A stretch of 64,000 nucleotides of DNA from Diorhabda sublineata (GCF_026230105.1 NC_079479.1:19355734-19419733), one strand, 5' to 3'. Numbered from the stretch's first letter, positions 42,440 through 57,630 are shown. Numbers and translations are program-made. Notes: generated from the letters alone by a model not told the origin.

Positions 42440-43628
42440 ATGAATGTAAATCGACGATATCTGACAGAGTCAGATACAAACTCATCCAAATATATAAGAA
42501 ATGTTGAAATTCGACTTCAAATGAGGAAGATAGACTTTGAAAATTTTCAATCAACACAAAGTGACAATCGACCTCAATGGGCTTCATTGAATGTAAATCG
42601 ACGATATCTGACAGAGTCAGATGCAAACTCATTCAAATATATAAGAAATGTTGAAATTCGACTTCAAATGAGGAAGATAGACTTTGAAAATTTTCAATCA
42701 ACACAAAGTGATAATCGACTTCAATGGGCTTTAATGGATGTTAATCGACGATATCTGACAAAGTCAGATGCGAACTCACTCAAATATATGAGAAATGTTG
42801 AAATTCGACATCAAATGAGGAAGATAGACTTTGAAAATTTTCAATCAACACAAAGTGACAATTGACCTCAATGGGCTTCAATGAATGTAAATCGACGATA
42901 TCTGACAGAGTCAGATACAAACTCATCCAAATATATAAGAAATGTTGAAATTCGACTTCAAATGAGGAAGATAGAATTTGAAAATTTTCAATCAACACAA
43001 AGTGATAATCGACTTCAATGGGCTTCAATGAATGTAAATCGACGAAATCTGACAAAGTTAGTTGCGAACTCATTTAAATATATGAGAAATGTTGGAATGC
43101 GACTTCAAATGAGGGAGATAGAATTTGAAAATTTTCAATCAACACAAAGTGAGAATCGACTCCAATGGGCTTCAATGAATGTAAACGACAATATCTGACC
43201 AAGTTAGTTGCAAACTCATTCAAATATATAAGAAATGTTGAAATTCGACTTCAAATGAGGAAGATAGACTTTGAAAATTTTCAATCAACACAAAGTGACA
43301 TTGACCTCAATGGGCTTCATTGAATGTAAATCGACGATATCTGACAGAGTCAGATGCAAACTCATTCAAATATATAAGAAATGTTGAAATTCGACTTCAA
43401 ATGAGGAAGATAGACTTTGAAAATTTTCAATCAACACAAAGTGAGAATCGACTTCAATGGGCTTCAATGAATGTAAATCGACGATATCTGACAATGTTAG
43501 ATGGAAACTCATTCAAATATATGAGAAATGTTGAGATTCGACTTCAAATGAGGAAGATAGACTTTGAAAATTTACAATCAACACAAAGTGAGAATCGACT
43601 TCAATGGGCTTCAATGAATGTAAATCGA
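42440..43628. repeat. 1.19-kb block, copy 2
   Basis: Copy of 40,532-41,720. It diverges at 43,629, where aatcgagg, the first R-type unit of the window, replaces aatcgacgaaatctg. Related partial copies carrying the ggaatgcgac/gagggagat words also lie near 45,150 and 46,030. Confidence 0.8.
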
Positions 43629-46600
43629 GGATATCTGACAAAGTCAGATACAAACTCATTCAAATATATGAGAAATGTTTAAATTCGACTTCAAATGAGG
43701 AAGATAGACTTTGAAAATTTTCAATCAACACAAAGTGAGAATCGACTTCAATGGGCTTCAATGAATGTAAATCGACGATATCTGACAAAGTTAGTTGCAA
43801 ACTCATTCAAATATATGAGAAATTTTGAAATTCGACTCCAAATGAGGAAGATAGACTTTGAAAATTTTCAATCAACACAAAGTGAGAATCGACTCCAATG
43901 GGCTTCAATGAATGTAAACGACAATATCTGACCAAGTTAGTTGCGAACTCATCTAAATATATGAGAAATGTTGAAATTCGACTTCAAATGAGGAAGATAG
44001 AATTTGAAAATTTTCAATCAACACAAAGTGAGAATCGACTCCAATGGGCTTCAATGAATGTAAATCGACGATATCTGACAGAGTCAGATACAAACTCATC
44101 CAAATATATAAGAAATGTTGAAATTCGACTTCAAATGAGGAAGATAGACTTCGAAAATTTTCAATCAACACAAAGTGACAATCGACCTCAATGGGCTTCA
44201 TTGAATGTAAATCGACGATATCTGACAGAGTCAGATGCGAACTCATTCAAATATATAAGAAATGTTGAAATTCGACTTCAAATGAGGAAGATAGACTTTG
44301 AAAATTTTCAATCAACACAAAGTGATAATCGACTTCAATGGGCTTTAATGGATGTTAATCGACGATATCTGACAAAGTCAGATGCGAACTCACTCAAATA
44401 TATGAGAAATGTTGAAATTCGACATCAAATGAGGAAGATAGACTTTGAAAATTTTCAATCAACACAAAGTGACAATTGACCTCAATGGGCTTCAATGAAT
44501 GTAAATCGACGATATCTGACAGAGTCAGATACAAACTCATCCAAATATATAAGAAATGTTGAAATTCGACTTCAAATGAGGAAGATAGACTTTGAAAATT
44601 TTCAATCAACACAAAGTGACAATCGACCTCAATGGGCTTCATTGAATGTAAATCGACGATATCTGACAGAGTCAGATGCAAACTCATTCAAATATATAAG
44701 AAATGTTGAAATTCGACTTCAAATGAGGAAGATAGACTTTGAAAATTTTCAATCAACACAAAGTGATAATCGACTTCAATGGGCTTTAATGGATGTTAAT
44801 CGACGATATCTGACAAAGTCAGATGCGAACTCACTCAAATATATGAGAAATGTTGAAATTCGACATCAAATGAGGAAGATAGACTTTGAAAATTTTCAAT
44901 CAACACAAAGTGACAATTGACCTCAATGGGCTTCAATGAATGTAAATCGACGATATCTGACAGAGTCAGATACAATCTCATCCAAATATATAAGAAATGT
45001 TGAAATTCGACTTCAAATGAGGAAGATAGACTTTGAAAATTTTCAATCAACACAAAGTGTTAATCGACTTCAATGGGCTTCAATGAATGTAAATCGACGA
45101 AATCTGACAAAGTTAGTTGCGAACTCATTTAAATATATGAGAAATGTTGGAATGCGACTTCAAATGAGGGAGATAGAATTTGAAAATTTTCAATCAACAC
45201 AAAGTGAGAATCGACTCCAATGGGCTTCAATGAATGAAAACGACAATATCTGACCAAGTTATTTGCACACTCATTCAAATATATAAGAAATGTTGAAATT
45301 CGACTTCAAATGAGGAAGATAGAATTTGAAAATTTTCAATCAACACAAAGTGACATTGACCTCAATGGGCTTCATTGAATGTAAATCGACGATATCTGAC
45401 AGAGTCAGATACAAACTCATCCAAATATATAAGAAATGTTGAAATTCGACTTCAAATGAGGAAGATAGACTTTGAAAATTTTCAATCAACACAAAGTGAC
45501 AATCGACCTCAATGGGCTTCATTGAATGTAAATCGACGATATCTGACAGAGTCAAATGCAAACTCATTCAAATATATAAGAAATGTTGAAATTCGACTTC
45601 AAATGAGGAAGATAGACTTTGAAAATTTTCAATCAACACAAAGTGATAATCGACTTCAATGGGCTTTAATGGATGTTAATCGACGATATCTGACAAAGTC
45701 AGATGCGAACTCACTCAAATATATGAGAAATGTTGAAATTCGACATCAAATGAGGAAGATAGACTTTGAAAATTTTCAATCAACACAAAGTGACAATTGA
45801 CCTCAATGGGCTTCAATGAATGTAAATCGACGATATCTGACAGAGTCAGATACAAACTCATCCAAATATATAAGAAATGTTGAAATTCGACTTCAAATGA
45901 GGAAGATAGACTTTGAAAATTTTCAATCAACACAAAGTGATAATCGACTTCAATGGGCTTCAATGAATGTAAATCGACGAAATCTGACAAAGTTAGTTGC
46001 GAACTCATTTAAATATATGAGAAATGTTGGAATGCGACTTCAAATGAGGGAGATAGAATTTGAAAATTTTCAATCAACACAAAGTGAGAATCGACTCCAA
46101 TGGGCTTCAATGAATGTAAACGACAATATCTGACCAAGTTATTTGCAAACTCATTCAAATATATAAGAAATGTTGAAATTCGACTTCAAATGAGGAAGAT
46201 AGACTTTGAAAATTTTCAATCAACACAAAGTGACATTGACCTCAATGGGCTTCATTGAATGTAAATCGACGATATTTGACAGAGTCAGATGCAAACTCAT
46301 TCAAATATATAAGAAATGTTGAAATTCGACTTCAAATGAGGAAGATAGACTTTGAAAATTTTCAATCAACACAAAGTGACATTGACCTCAATGGGCTTCA
46401 TTGAATGTAAATCGACGATATCTGACAGAGTCAGATGCAAACTCATTCAAATATATAAGAAATGTTGAAATTCGACTTCAAATGGGGAAGATAGACTTTG
46501 AGAATTTTCAATCAACACAAAGTGAGAATCGACTTCAATGGGCTTCAATGAATGTAAATCGAGGATATCTGACAAAGTCAGATACAAACTCATTCAAATA

Positions 46601-46976
46601 TATGAGAAATGTTTAAATTCGACTTCAAATGAGGAAGATAGACTTTGAAAATTTTCAATCAACACAAAGTGAGAATCGACTTCAATGGGCTTCAATGAAT
46701 GTAAATCGACGATATCTGACAAAGTTAGTTGCAAACTCATTCAAATATATGAGAAATTTTGAAATTCGACTCCAAATGAGGAAGATAGACTTTGAAAATT
46801 TTCAATCAACACAAAGTGACAATCGACTTCAATGGGCTTCAATGGATGTTAATCGACGATATCTGACAAAGTCAGATGCGAACTCACTCAAATATATGAG
46901 AAATGTTGAAATTCGACATCAAATGAGGAAGATAGACTTTGAAAATTTTCAATCAACACAAATTGAGAATCGACTT

Positions 46977-47105
46977 CAATGGGCTTCAATGAATGTAAAT
47001 CGACGGTATCTGACAGAGTCAGAGTCAAATATATGAGAAATTCGACTTCAAATGAGGATGATAGACTTTGAAAATTTTCAATCAACACAAAGTGAGAATC
47101 GACTT
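46977..47105. repeat. 129-bp internally deleted monomer, first copy
   Basis: This unit reads cggtatctgacagagtcagagtcaaatatatgag then aaattcgac. Compared with a full unit it lacks 10 bp around the dyad (leaving a tandem CAGAGTCAGAGT) and 8 bp between two GAAAT words, 18 bp in all. It is followed by gaggatgatag. Further copies start near 48,281, 49,870, 51,757, 53,355, 53,924, 55,811, 57,409, 59,740 and 61,480, and one is cut by the window end. None occurs before 46.9 kb. Confidence 0.9.
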
Positions 47106-48290
47106 CAATGGGCTTCAATGAATGTAAATCGACGATATCTGACAAAGTTAGATGCAAACTCATTCGAATATATAAGAAATGTTGAAATTCGACTTCATAT
47201 GGGGAAGATAGACTTTGAAAATTCTCAATAAACACAAATTGACAATCGACCTCAATGGGCTTCAATGAATGTAAATCGACGATATCTGACAGAGTCAGAT
47301 ACAAACTCATTCAAATATATAAGGAATGTTGAAATTCGACTTCAAATGAGGAAGATAGACTTTGAAAATTTTCAATCAACACAAAGTGACAATCGACCTC
47401 AATGGGCTTCAATGAATGTAAATCGACGATATCTGACAGAGTCAGATACAAACTCATTCAAATATATAAGAAATGTTGAAATTCGACTTCAAATGAGGAA
47501 GATAGACTTTGAAAATTTTCAATCAACACAAAGTGAGAATCGACTTCAATGGACTTCAATGAATGTAAATCGAGGATATCTGACAAAGTCAGATACAAAC
47601 TCATTCAAATATATAAGGAATGTAGGAATTCGACTTCAAATGAGGAAGATAGACTTTGAAAATTTTCAATCAACACAAAGTGAGAATCGACTTCAATGGG
47701 CTTCAATGAATGTAAATCGAGGATATCTGACAAAGTCAGATACAAACTCATTCAAATATATGAGAAATGTCGAAATTCGACTTCAAATGAGGAAGATAGA
47801 CTTTGAAAATTTTCAATCAACACAAAGTGAGAATCGACTTCAATGGGCTTCAATGAATGTAAATCGACGATATCTGATAAAGTTAGATACAAACTCATTC
47901 AAATATATGAGAAATGTTGAAATTCGACTTCAAATGAGGAAGATAGACTTTGAAAATTTTCAATCAACACAAAGTGAGAATCGACTTCAATGGGCTTCAA
48001 TGAATGTAAATCGACGATATCTGATAGAGTTAGATGCGAACTCAATTAAATATATGAGAAATGTTGAAATTCGACTTCAAATGAGGAAGATAGACTTTGA
48101 AAATTTTCAATCAACACAAAGTGAGAATCGACTTCAATGGGCTTCAATGAATGCAAACGACGATATCTGACAAAGTTAGTTGCAAACTCGTTCAAATATA
48201 TGAGAAATTTTGAAATTCGACTCCAAATGAGGAAGATAGACTTTGAAAATTTTCAATCAACACAAAGTGACAATCGACTTCAATGGGCTT
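46990..48290. repeat. 1,304-bp unit, older tandem duplication copy 1
   Basis: Matches the next 1,000 bp at an offset of 1,304 bp (nine monomers minus 19: one 129-bp unit and one J unit). About nine differences were seen, for example cttcatatgg/cttcaaatgg, tgtaggaatt/tgttggaatt and tgtcgaaatt/tgttgaaatt, so it is more diverged than the other duplications. The match stops near 49,292 at the extra T of the 142-bp unit. Confidence 0.75.
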
Positions 48291-49291
48291 CAATGAATGT
48301 AAATCGACGGTATCTGACAGAGTCAGAGTCAAATATATGAGAAATTCGACTTCAAATGAGGATGATAGACTTTGAAAATTTTCAATCAACACAAAGTGAG
48401 AATCGACTTCAATGGGCTTCAATGAATGTAAATCGACGATATCTGACAAAGTTAGATGCAAACTCATTCGAATATATGAGAAATGTTGAAATTCGACTTC
48501 AAATGGGGAAGATAGACTTTGAAAATTTTCAATAAACACAAATTGACAATCGACCTCAATGGGCTTCAATGAATGTAAATCGACGATATCTGACAGAGTC
48601 AGATACAAACTCATTCAAATATATAAGAAATGTTGAAATTCGACTTCAAATGAGGAAGATAGACTTTGAAAATTTTCAATCAACACAAAGTGACAATCGA
48701 CCTCAATGGGCTTCAATGAATGTAAATCGACGATATCTGACAGAGTCAGATACAAACTCATTCAAATATATAAGAAATGTTGAAATTCGACTTCAAATGA
48801 GGAAGATAGACTTTGAAAATTTTCAATCAACACAAAGTGAGAATCGACTTCAATGGACTTCAATGAATGTAAATCGAGGATATCTGACAAAGTCAGATAC
48901 AAATTCATTCAAATATATAAGGAATGTTGGAATTCGACTGCAAATGAGGAAGATAGACTTTGAAAATTTTCAATCAACACAAAGTGAGAATCGACTTCAA
49001 TGGGCTTCAATGAATGTAAATCGAGGATATCTGACAAAGTCAGATACAAACTCATTCAAATATATGAGAAATGTTGAAATTCGACTTCAAATGAGGAAGA
49101 TAGACTTTGAAAATTTTCAATCAACACAAAGTGAGAATCGACTTCAATGGGCTTCAATGAATGTAAATCGACGATATCTGATAAAGTTAGATACAAACTC
49201 ATTCAAATATATGAGAAATGTTGAAATTCGACTTCAAATGAGGAAGATAGACTTTGAAAATTTTCAATCAACACAAAGTGAGAATCGACTT

Positions 49292-49433
49292 CAATTGGGC
49301 TTCAATGAATGTAAATCGACGATATCAGTTAGATGCGAACTCATTTAAATATATGAGAAATGTTGAAATTCGACTTCAAATGAGGAAGATAGACTTTGAA
49401 AATTTTCAATCAACACAAAGTGACAATCGACTT
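49292..49433. repeat. 142-bp monomer: +1 T and a 6-bp deletion
   Basis: The unit starts caattggg (one extra T) and reads gatatcagttag where others read gatatctgacaaagttag, a loss of tgacaa that removes the left arm of the dyad. The same paired change occurs near 51,182, 55,236, 60,163 and 61,900. The 6-bp deletion without the extra T is seen near 29,108 and 59,483, so the two changes are separable. Confidence 0.85.
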
Positions 49434-49522
49434 CAATGGGCTTCAATGGATGTTAATCGACGATATCTGACAAAGTCAGATGCGAACTCACTCAAATATA
49501 TGAGGAATGTTGAAATTCGACA

Positions 49523-52500
49523 TCAAATGAGGAAGATAGACTTTGAAAATTTTCAATCAACACAAAGTGAGAATCGACTTCAATGGGTTTCAATGAATGC
49601 AAACGAGGATATCTGACAAAGTTAGTTGCAAACTCATTCAAATATATGAGAAATTTTGAAATTCGACTCCAAATGAGGAAGATAGACTTTGAAAATTTTC
49701 AATCAACACAAAGTGACAATCGACTTCAATGGGCTTCAATGGATGTTAATCGACGATATCTGACAAAGTCAAATGCGAACTCACTCGAATATATGAGGAA
49801 TGTTGAAATTCGACATCAAATGAGGAAGATAGACTTTGAAAATTTTCAATCAACACAAAGTGAGAATCGACTTCAATGGGCTTCGATGAATGTAAATCGA
49901 CGGTATCTGACAGAGTCAGAGTCAAATATATGAGAAATTCGACTTCAAATGAGGATGATAGACTTTGAAAATTTTCAATCAACACAAAGTGAGAATCGAC
50001 TTCAATGGGCTTCAATGAATGTGGATCGAGAATATCTGACAAAGTCAGATACAAACTCATTCAAATATATAAGGAATGTTGGAATTCGACTTCAAATGAG
50101 GAAGATAGACTTTGAAAATTTTCAATCAACACAAAGTGAGAATCGACTTCAATGGGCTTCAATGAATGTAAATCGAGGATATCTGACAAAGTCAGATACA
50201 AACTCATTCAAATATATGAGAAATGTCGAAATTCGACTTCAAATGAGGAAGATAGACTTTGAAAATTTTCAATCAACACAAAGTGAGAATCGACTTCAAT
50301 GGGCTTCAATGAATGTAAATCGACGATATCTGACAAAGTTAGAAGCAAACTCATTCGAATATATAAGAAATGTTGAAATTCGACTTCAAATGGGAAAGAT
50401 AGACTTTGAAAATTTTCAATAAACACAAATTAACAATCGACCTCAATGGGCTTCAATGAATGTAAATCGACGATATCTGACAGAGTCAGATACAAACTCA
50501 TTCAAATATATAAGAAATGTTGAAATTCGACTTCAAATGAGGAAGATAGACTTTGAAAATTTTCAATCAACACAAAGTGAGAATCGACTTCAATGGACTT
50601 CAATGAATGTAAATCGAGGATATCTGACAAAGTCAGATACAAACTCATTCAAATATATAAGGAATGTTGGAATTCGACTTCAAATGAGGAAGATAGACTT
50701 TGAAAATTTTCAATCAACACAAAGTGAGAATCGACTTCAATGGGCTTCAATGAATGTAAATCGAGGATATCTGACAAAGTCAGATACAAACTCAATCAAA
50801 TATATGAGAAATGTCGAAATTCGACTGCAAATGAGGAAGATAGACTTTGAAAATTTTCAATCAACACAAAGTGAGAATCGACTTCAATGGGCTTCAATGA
50901 ATGTAAATCGAGGATATCTGACAAAGTCAGATACAAACTCATTCAAATATATGAGAAATGTTGAAATTCGACTTCAAATGAGGAAGATAGACTTTGAAAA
51001 TTTTCAATCAACACAAAGTGAGAATCGACTTCAATGGGCTTCAATGAATGTAAATCGACGATATCTGATAAAGTTAGATACAAACTCATTCAAATATATG
51101 AGAAATGTTGAAATTCGACTTCAAATGAGGAAGATAGACTTTGAAAATTTTCAATCAACACAAAGTGAGAATCGACTTCAATTGGGCTTCAATGAATGTA
51201 AATCGACGATATCAGTTAGATGCGAACTCATTTAAATATATGAGAAATGTTGAAATTCGACTTCAAATGAGGAAGATAGACTTTGAAAATTTTCAATCAA
51301 CACAAAGTGACAATCGACTTCAATGGGCTTCAATGGATGTTAATCGACGATATCTGACAAAGTCAGATGCGAACTCACTCAAATATATGAGGAATGTTGA
51401 AATTCGACATCAAATGAGGAAGATAGACTTTGAAAATTTTCAATCAACACAAAGTGAGAATCGACTTCAATGGGTTTCAATGAATGCAAACGAGGATATC
51501 TGACAAAGTTAGTTGCAAACTCATTCAAATATATGAGAAATTTTGAAATTCGACTCCAAATGAGGAAGATAGACTTTGAAAATTTTCAATCAACACAAAG
51601 TGACAATCGACTTCAATGGGCTTCAATGGATGTTAATCGACGATATCTGACAAAGTCAAATGCGAACTCACTCAAATATATGAGGAATGTTGAAATTCGA
51701 CATCAAATGAGGAAGATAGACTTTGAAAATTTTCAATCAACACAAAGTGAGAATCGACTTCAATGGGCTTCGATGAATGTAAATCGACGGTATCTGACAG
51801 AGTCAGAGTCAAATATATGAGAAATTCGACTTCAAATGAGGATGATAGACTTTGAAAATTTTCAATCAACACAAAGTGAGAATCGACTTCAATGGGCTTC
51901 AATGAATGTGGATCGAGAATATCTGACAAAGTCAGATACAAACTCATTCAAATATATAAGGAATGTTGGAATTCGACTTCAAATGAGGAAGATAGACTTT
52001 GAAAATTTTCAATCAACACAAAGTGAGAATCGACTTCAATGGGCTTCAATGAATGTAAATCGAGGATATCTGACAAAGTCAGATACAAACTCATTCAAAT
52101 ATATGAGAAATGTCGAAATTCGACTTCAAATGAGGAAGATAGACTTTGAAAATTTTCAATCAACACAAAGTGAGAATCGACTTCAATGGGCTTCAATGAA
52201 TGTAAATCGACGATATCTGACAAAGTTAGAAGCAAACTCATTCGAATATATAAGAAATGTTGAAATTCGACTTCAAATGGGAAAGATAGACTTTGAAAAT
52301 TTTCAATAAACACAAATTAACAATCGACCTCAATGGGCTTCAATGAATGTAAATCGACGATATCTGACAGAGTCAGATACAAACTCATTCAAATATATAA
52401 GAAATGTTGAAATTCGTCTTCAAATGAGGAAGATAGACTTTGAAAATTTTCAATCAACACAAAGTGAGAATCGACTTCAATGGACTTCAATGAATGTAAA

Positions 52501-53576
52501 TCGAGGATATCTGACAAAGTCAGATACAAACTCATTCAAATATATAAGGAATGTTGGAATTCGACTTCAAATGAGGAAGATAGACTTTGAAAATTTTCAA
52601 TCAACACAAAGTGAGAATCGACTTCAATGGGCTTCAATGAATGTAAATCGAGGATATCTGACAAAGTCAGATACAAACTCAATCAAATATATGAGAAATG
52701 TCGAAATTCGACTTCAAATGAGGAAGATAGACTTTGAAAATTTTCAATCAACACAAAGTGAGAATCGACTTCAATGGGCTTCAATGAATGTAAATCGACG
52801 ATATCTGACAAAGTTAGAAGCAAACTCATTCGAATATATAAGAAATGTTGAAATTCGACTTCAAATGGGAAAGATAGACTTTGAAAATTTTCAATCAACA
52901 CAAAGTGACAATCGACTTCAATGGGCTTCAATGGATGTTAATCGACGATATCTGACAAAGTCAGATGCGAACTCACTCAAATATATGAGGAATGTTGAAA
53001 TTCGACATCAAATGAGGAAGATAGACTTTGAAAATTTTCAATCAACACAAAGTGAGAATCGACTTCAATGGGTTTCAATGAATGCAAACGAGGATATCTG
53101 ACAAAGTTAGTTGCAAACTCATTCAAATATATGAGAAATTTTGAAATTCGACTCCAAATGAGGAAGATAGACTTTGAAAATTTTCAATCAACACAAAGTG
53201 ACAATCGACTTCAATGGGCTTCAATGGATGTTAATCGACGATATCTGACAAAGTCAAATGCGAACTCACTCAAATATATGAGGAATGTTGAAATTCGACA
53301 TCAAATGAGGAAGATAGACTTTGAAAATTTTCAATCAACACAAAGTGAGAATCGACTTCAATGGGCTTCGATGAATGTAAATCGACGGTATCTGACAGAG
53401 TCAGAGTCAAATATATGAGAAATTCGACTTCAAATGAGGATGATAGACTTTGAAAATTTTCAATCAACACAAAGTGAGAATCGACTTCAATGGGCTTCAA
53501 TGAATGTGGATCGAGAATATCTGACAAAGTCAGATACAAACTCATTCAAATATATGAGAAATGTCGAAATTCGACT
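49523..53576. repeat. 4,054-bp unit, copy 1
   Basis: Identical by eye to the sequence 4,054 bp downstream, with homology from 49,523 to 53,641. The only difference I found is A at 51,950 versus G at 56,004. It contains an internal repeat at +1,887 bp, two 129-bp units, a 142-bp unit and the rare word attcgtcttcaaatg (52,416) that recurs at 56,470. Confidence 0.9.
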
Positions 53577-56500
53577 TCAAATGAGGAAGATAGACTTTGA
53601 AAATTTTCAATCAACACAAAGTGAGAATCGACTTCAATGGGTTTCAATGAATGCAAACGAGGATATCTGACAAAGTTAGTTGCAAACTCATTCAAATATA
53701 TGAGAAATTTTGAAATTCGACTCCAAATGAGGAAGATAGACTTTGAAAATTTTCAATCAACACAAAGTGACAATCGACTTCAATGGGCTTCAATGGATGT
53801 TAATCGACGATATCTGACAAAGTCAAATGCGAACTCACTCGAATATATGAGGAATGTTGAAATTCGACATCAAATGAGGAAGATAGACTTTGAAAATTTT
53901 CAATCAACACAAAGTGAGAATCGACTTCAATGGGCTTCGATGAATGTAAATCGACGGTATCTGACAGAGTCAGAGTCAAATATATGAGAAATTCGACTTC
54001 AAATGAGGATGATAGACTTTGAAAATTTTCAATCAACACAAAGTGAGAATCGACTTCAATGGGCTTCAATGAATGTGGATCGAGAATATCTGACAAAGTC
54101 AGATACAAACTCATTCAAATATATAAGGAATGTTGGAATTCGACTTCAAATGAGGAAGATAGACTTTGAAAATTTTCAATCAACACAAAGTGAGAATCGA
54201 CTTCAATGGGCTTCAATGAATGTAAATCGAGGATATCTGACAAAGTCAGATACAAACTCATTCAAATATATGAGAAATGTCGAAATTCGACTTCAAATGA
54301 GGAAGATAGACTTTGAAAATTTTCAATCAACACAAAGTGAGAATCGACTTCAATGGGCTTCAATGAATGTAAATCGACGATATCTGACAAAGTTAGAAGC
54401 AAACTCATTCGAATATATAAGAAATGTTGAAATTCGACTTCAAATGGGAAAGATAGACTTTGAAAATTTTCAATAAACACAAATTAACAATCGACCTCAA
54501 TGGGCTTCAATGAATGTAAATCGACGATATCTGACAGAGTCAGATACAAACTCATTCAAATATATAAGAAATGTTGAAATTCGACTTCAAATGAGGAAGA
54601 TAGACTTTGAAAATTTTCAATCAACACAAAGTGAGAATCGACTTCAATGGACTTCAATGAATGTAAATCGAGGATATCTGACAAAGTCAGATACAAACTC
54701 ATTCAAATATATAAGGAATGTTGGAATTCGACTTCAAATGAGGAAGATAGACTTTGAAAATTTTCAATCAACACAAAGTGAGAATCGACTTCAATGGGCT
54801 TCAATGAATGTAAATCGAGGATATCTGACAAAGTCAGATACAAACTCAATCAAATATATGAGAAATGTCGAAATTCGACTGCAAATGAGGAAGATAGACT
54901 TTGAAAATTTTCAATCAACACAAAGTGAGAATCGACTTCAATGGGCTTCAATGAATGTAAATCGAGGATATCTGACAAAGTCAGATACAAACTCATTCAA
55001 ATATATGAGAAATGTTGAAATTCGACTTCAAATGAGGAAGATAGACTTTGAAAATTTTCAATCAACACAAAGTGAGAATCGACTTCAATGGGCTTCAATG
55101 AATGTAAATCGACGATATCTGATAAAGTTAGATACAAACTCATTCAAATATATGAGAAATGTTGAAATTCGACTTCAAATGAGGAAGATAGACTTTGAAA
55201 ATTTTCAATCAACACAAAGTGAGAATCGACTTCAATTGGGCTTCAATGAATGTAAATCGACGATATCAGTTAGATGCGAACTCATTTAAATATATGAGAA
55301 ATGTTGAAATTCGACTTCAAATGAGGAAGATAGACTTTGAAAATTTTCAATCAACACAAAGTGACAATCGACTTCAATGGGCTTCAATGGATGTTAATCG
55401 ACGATATCTGACAAAGTCAGATGCGAACTCACTCAAATATATGAGGAATGTTGAAATTCGACATCAAATGAGGAAGATAGACTTTGAAAATTTTCAATCA
55501 ACACAAAGTGAGAATCGACTTCAATGGGTTTCAATGAATGCAAACGAGGATATCTGACAAAGTTAGTTGCAAACTCATTCAAATATATGAGAAATTTTGA
55601 AATTCGACTCCAAATGAGGAAGATAGACTTTGAAAATTTTCAATCAACACAAAGTGACAATCGACTTCAATGGGCTTCAATGGATGTTAATCGACGATAT
55701 CTGACAAAGTCAAATGCGAACTCACTCAAATATATGAGGAATGTTGAAATTCGACATCAAATGAGGAAGATAGACTTTGAAAATTTTCAATCAACACAAA
55801 GTGAGAATCGACTTCAATGGGCTTCGATGAATGTAAATCGACGGTATCTGACAGAGTCAGAGTCAAATATATGAGAAATTCGACTTCAAATGAGGATGAT
55901 AGACTTTGAAAATTTTCAATCAACACAAAGTGAGAATCGACTTCAATGGGCTTCAATGAATGTGGATCGAGAATATCTGACAAAGTCAGATACAAACTCA
56001 TTCGAATATATAAGGAATGTTGGAATTCGACTTCAAATGAGGAAGATAGACTTTGAAAATTTTCAATCAACACAAAGTGAGAATCGACTTCAATGGGCTT
56101 CAATGAATGTAAATCGAGGATATCTGACAAAGTCAGATACAAACTCATTCAAATATATGAGAAATGTCGAAATTCGACTTCAAATGAGGAAGATAGACTT
56201 TGAAAATTTTCAATCAACACAAAGTGAGAATCGACTTCAATGGGCTTCAATGAATGTAAATCGACGATATCTGACAAAGTTAGAAGCAAACTCATTCGAA
56301 TATATAAGAAATGTTGAAATTCGACTTCAAATGGGAAAGATAGACTTTGAAAATTTTCAATAAACACAAATTAACAATCGACCTCAATGGGCTTCAATGA
56401 ATGTAAATCGACGATATCTGACAGAGTCAGATACAAACTCATTCAAATATATAAGAAATGTTGAAATTCGTCTTCAAATGAGGAAGATAGACTTTGAAAA

Positions 56501-57630
56501 TTTTCAATCAACACAAAGTGAGAATCGACTTCAATGGACTTCAATGAATGTAAATCGAGGATATCTGACAAAGTCAGATACAAACTCATTCAAATATATA
56601 AGGAATGTTGGAATTCGACTTCAAATGAGGAAGATAGACTTTGAAAATTTTCAATCAACACAAAGTGAGAATCGACTTCAATGGGCTTCAATGAATGTAA
56701 ATCGAGGATATCTGACAAAGTCAGATACAAACTCAATCAAATATATGAGAAATGTCGAAATTCGACTTCAAATGAGGAAGATAGACTTTGAAAATTTTCA
56801 ATCAACACAAAGTGAGAATCGACTTCAATGGGCTTCAATGAATGTAAATCGACGATATCTGACAAAGTTAGAAGCAAACTCATTCGAATATATAAGAAAT
56901 GTTGAAATTCGACTTCAAATGGGAAAGATAGACTTTGAAAATTTTCAATCAACACAAAGTGACAATCGACTTCAATGGGCTTCAATGGATGTTAATCGAC
57001 GATATCTGACAAAGTCAGATGCGAACTCACTCAAATATATGAGGAATGTTGAAATTCGACATCAAATGAGGAAGATAGACTTTGAAAATTTTCAATCAAC
57101 ACAAAGTGAGAATCGACTTCAATGGGTTTCAATGAATGCAAACGAGGATATCTGACAAAGTTAGTTGCAAACTCATTCAAATATATGAGAAATTTTGAAA
57201 TTCGACTCCAAATGAGGAAGATAGACTTTGAAAATTTTCAATCAACACAAAGTGACAATCGACTTCAATGGGCTTCAATGGATGTTAATCGACGATATCT
57301 GACAAAGTCAAATGCGAACTCACTCAAATATATGAGGAATGTTGAAATTCGACATCAAATGAGGAAGATAGACTTTGAAAATTTTCAATCAACACAAAGT
57401 GAGAATCGACTTCAATGGGCTTCGATGAATGTAAATCGACGGTATCTGACAGAGTCAGAGTCAAATATATGAGAAATTCGACTTCAAATGAGGATGATAG
57501 ACTTTGAAAATTTTCAATCAACACAAAGTGAGAATCGACTTCAATGGGCTTCAATGAATGTGGATCGAGAATATCTGACAAAGTCAGATACAAACTCATT
57601 CAAATATATGAGAAATGTCGAAATTCGACT
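53577..57630. repeat. 4,054-bp unit, copy 2
   Basis: Tandem copy of the preceding unit; homology runs on to 57,695 and ends where gggcttcaatgaatgtaaatcg replaces gggtttcaatgaatgcaaacg. Near-complete identity over more than 4 kb of satellite makes this the youngest large duplication seen here, unless it reflects an assembly duplication. Confidence 0.9.

Larger units (their letters stand above)
30100..46500. repeat. Domain 5: 441-bp trimer region
   Basis: The dominant order is T, B, then a gggctttaatggatg unit with ttcgacatcaaatg that ends in gacaattgacc. Trimer starts 441 bp apart are seen at 30,403/30,844, 35,099/35,540/35,981, 42,440/42,881 and 44,495/44,936. Between trimer runs lie J/N/H spacers. 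The start of a trimer run is often preceded by the rare cacaatgtgac word. Confidence 0.85.
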
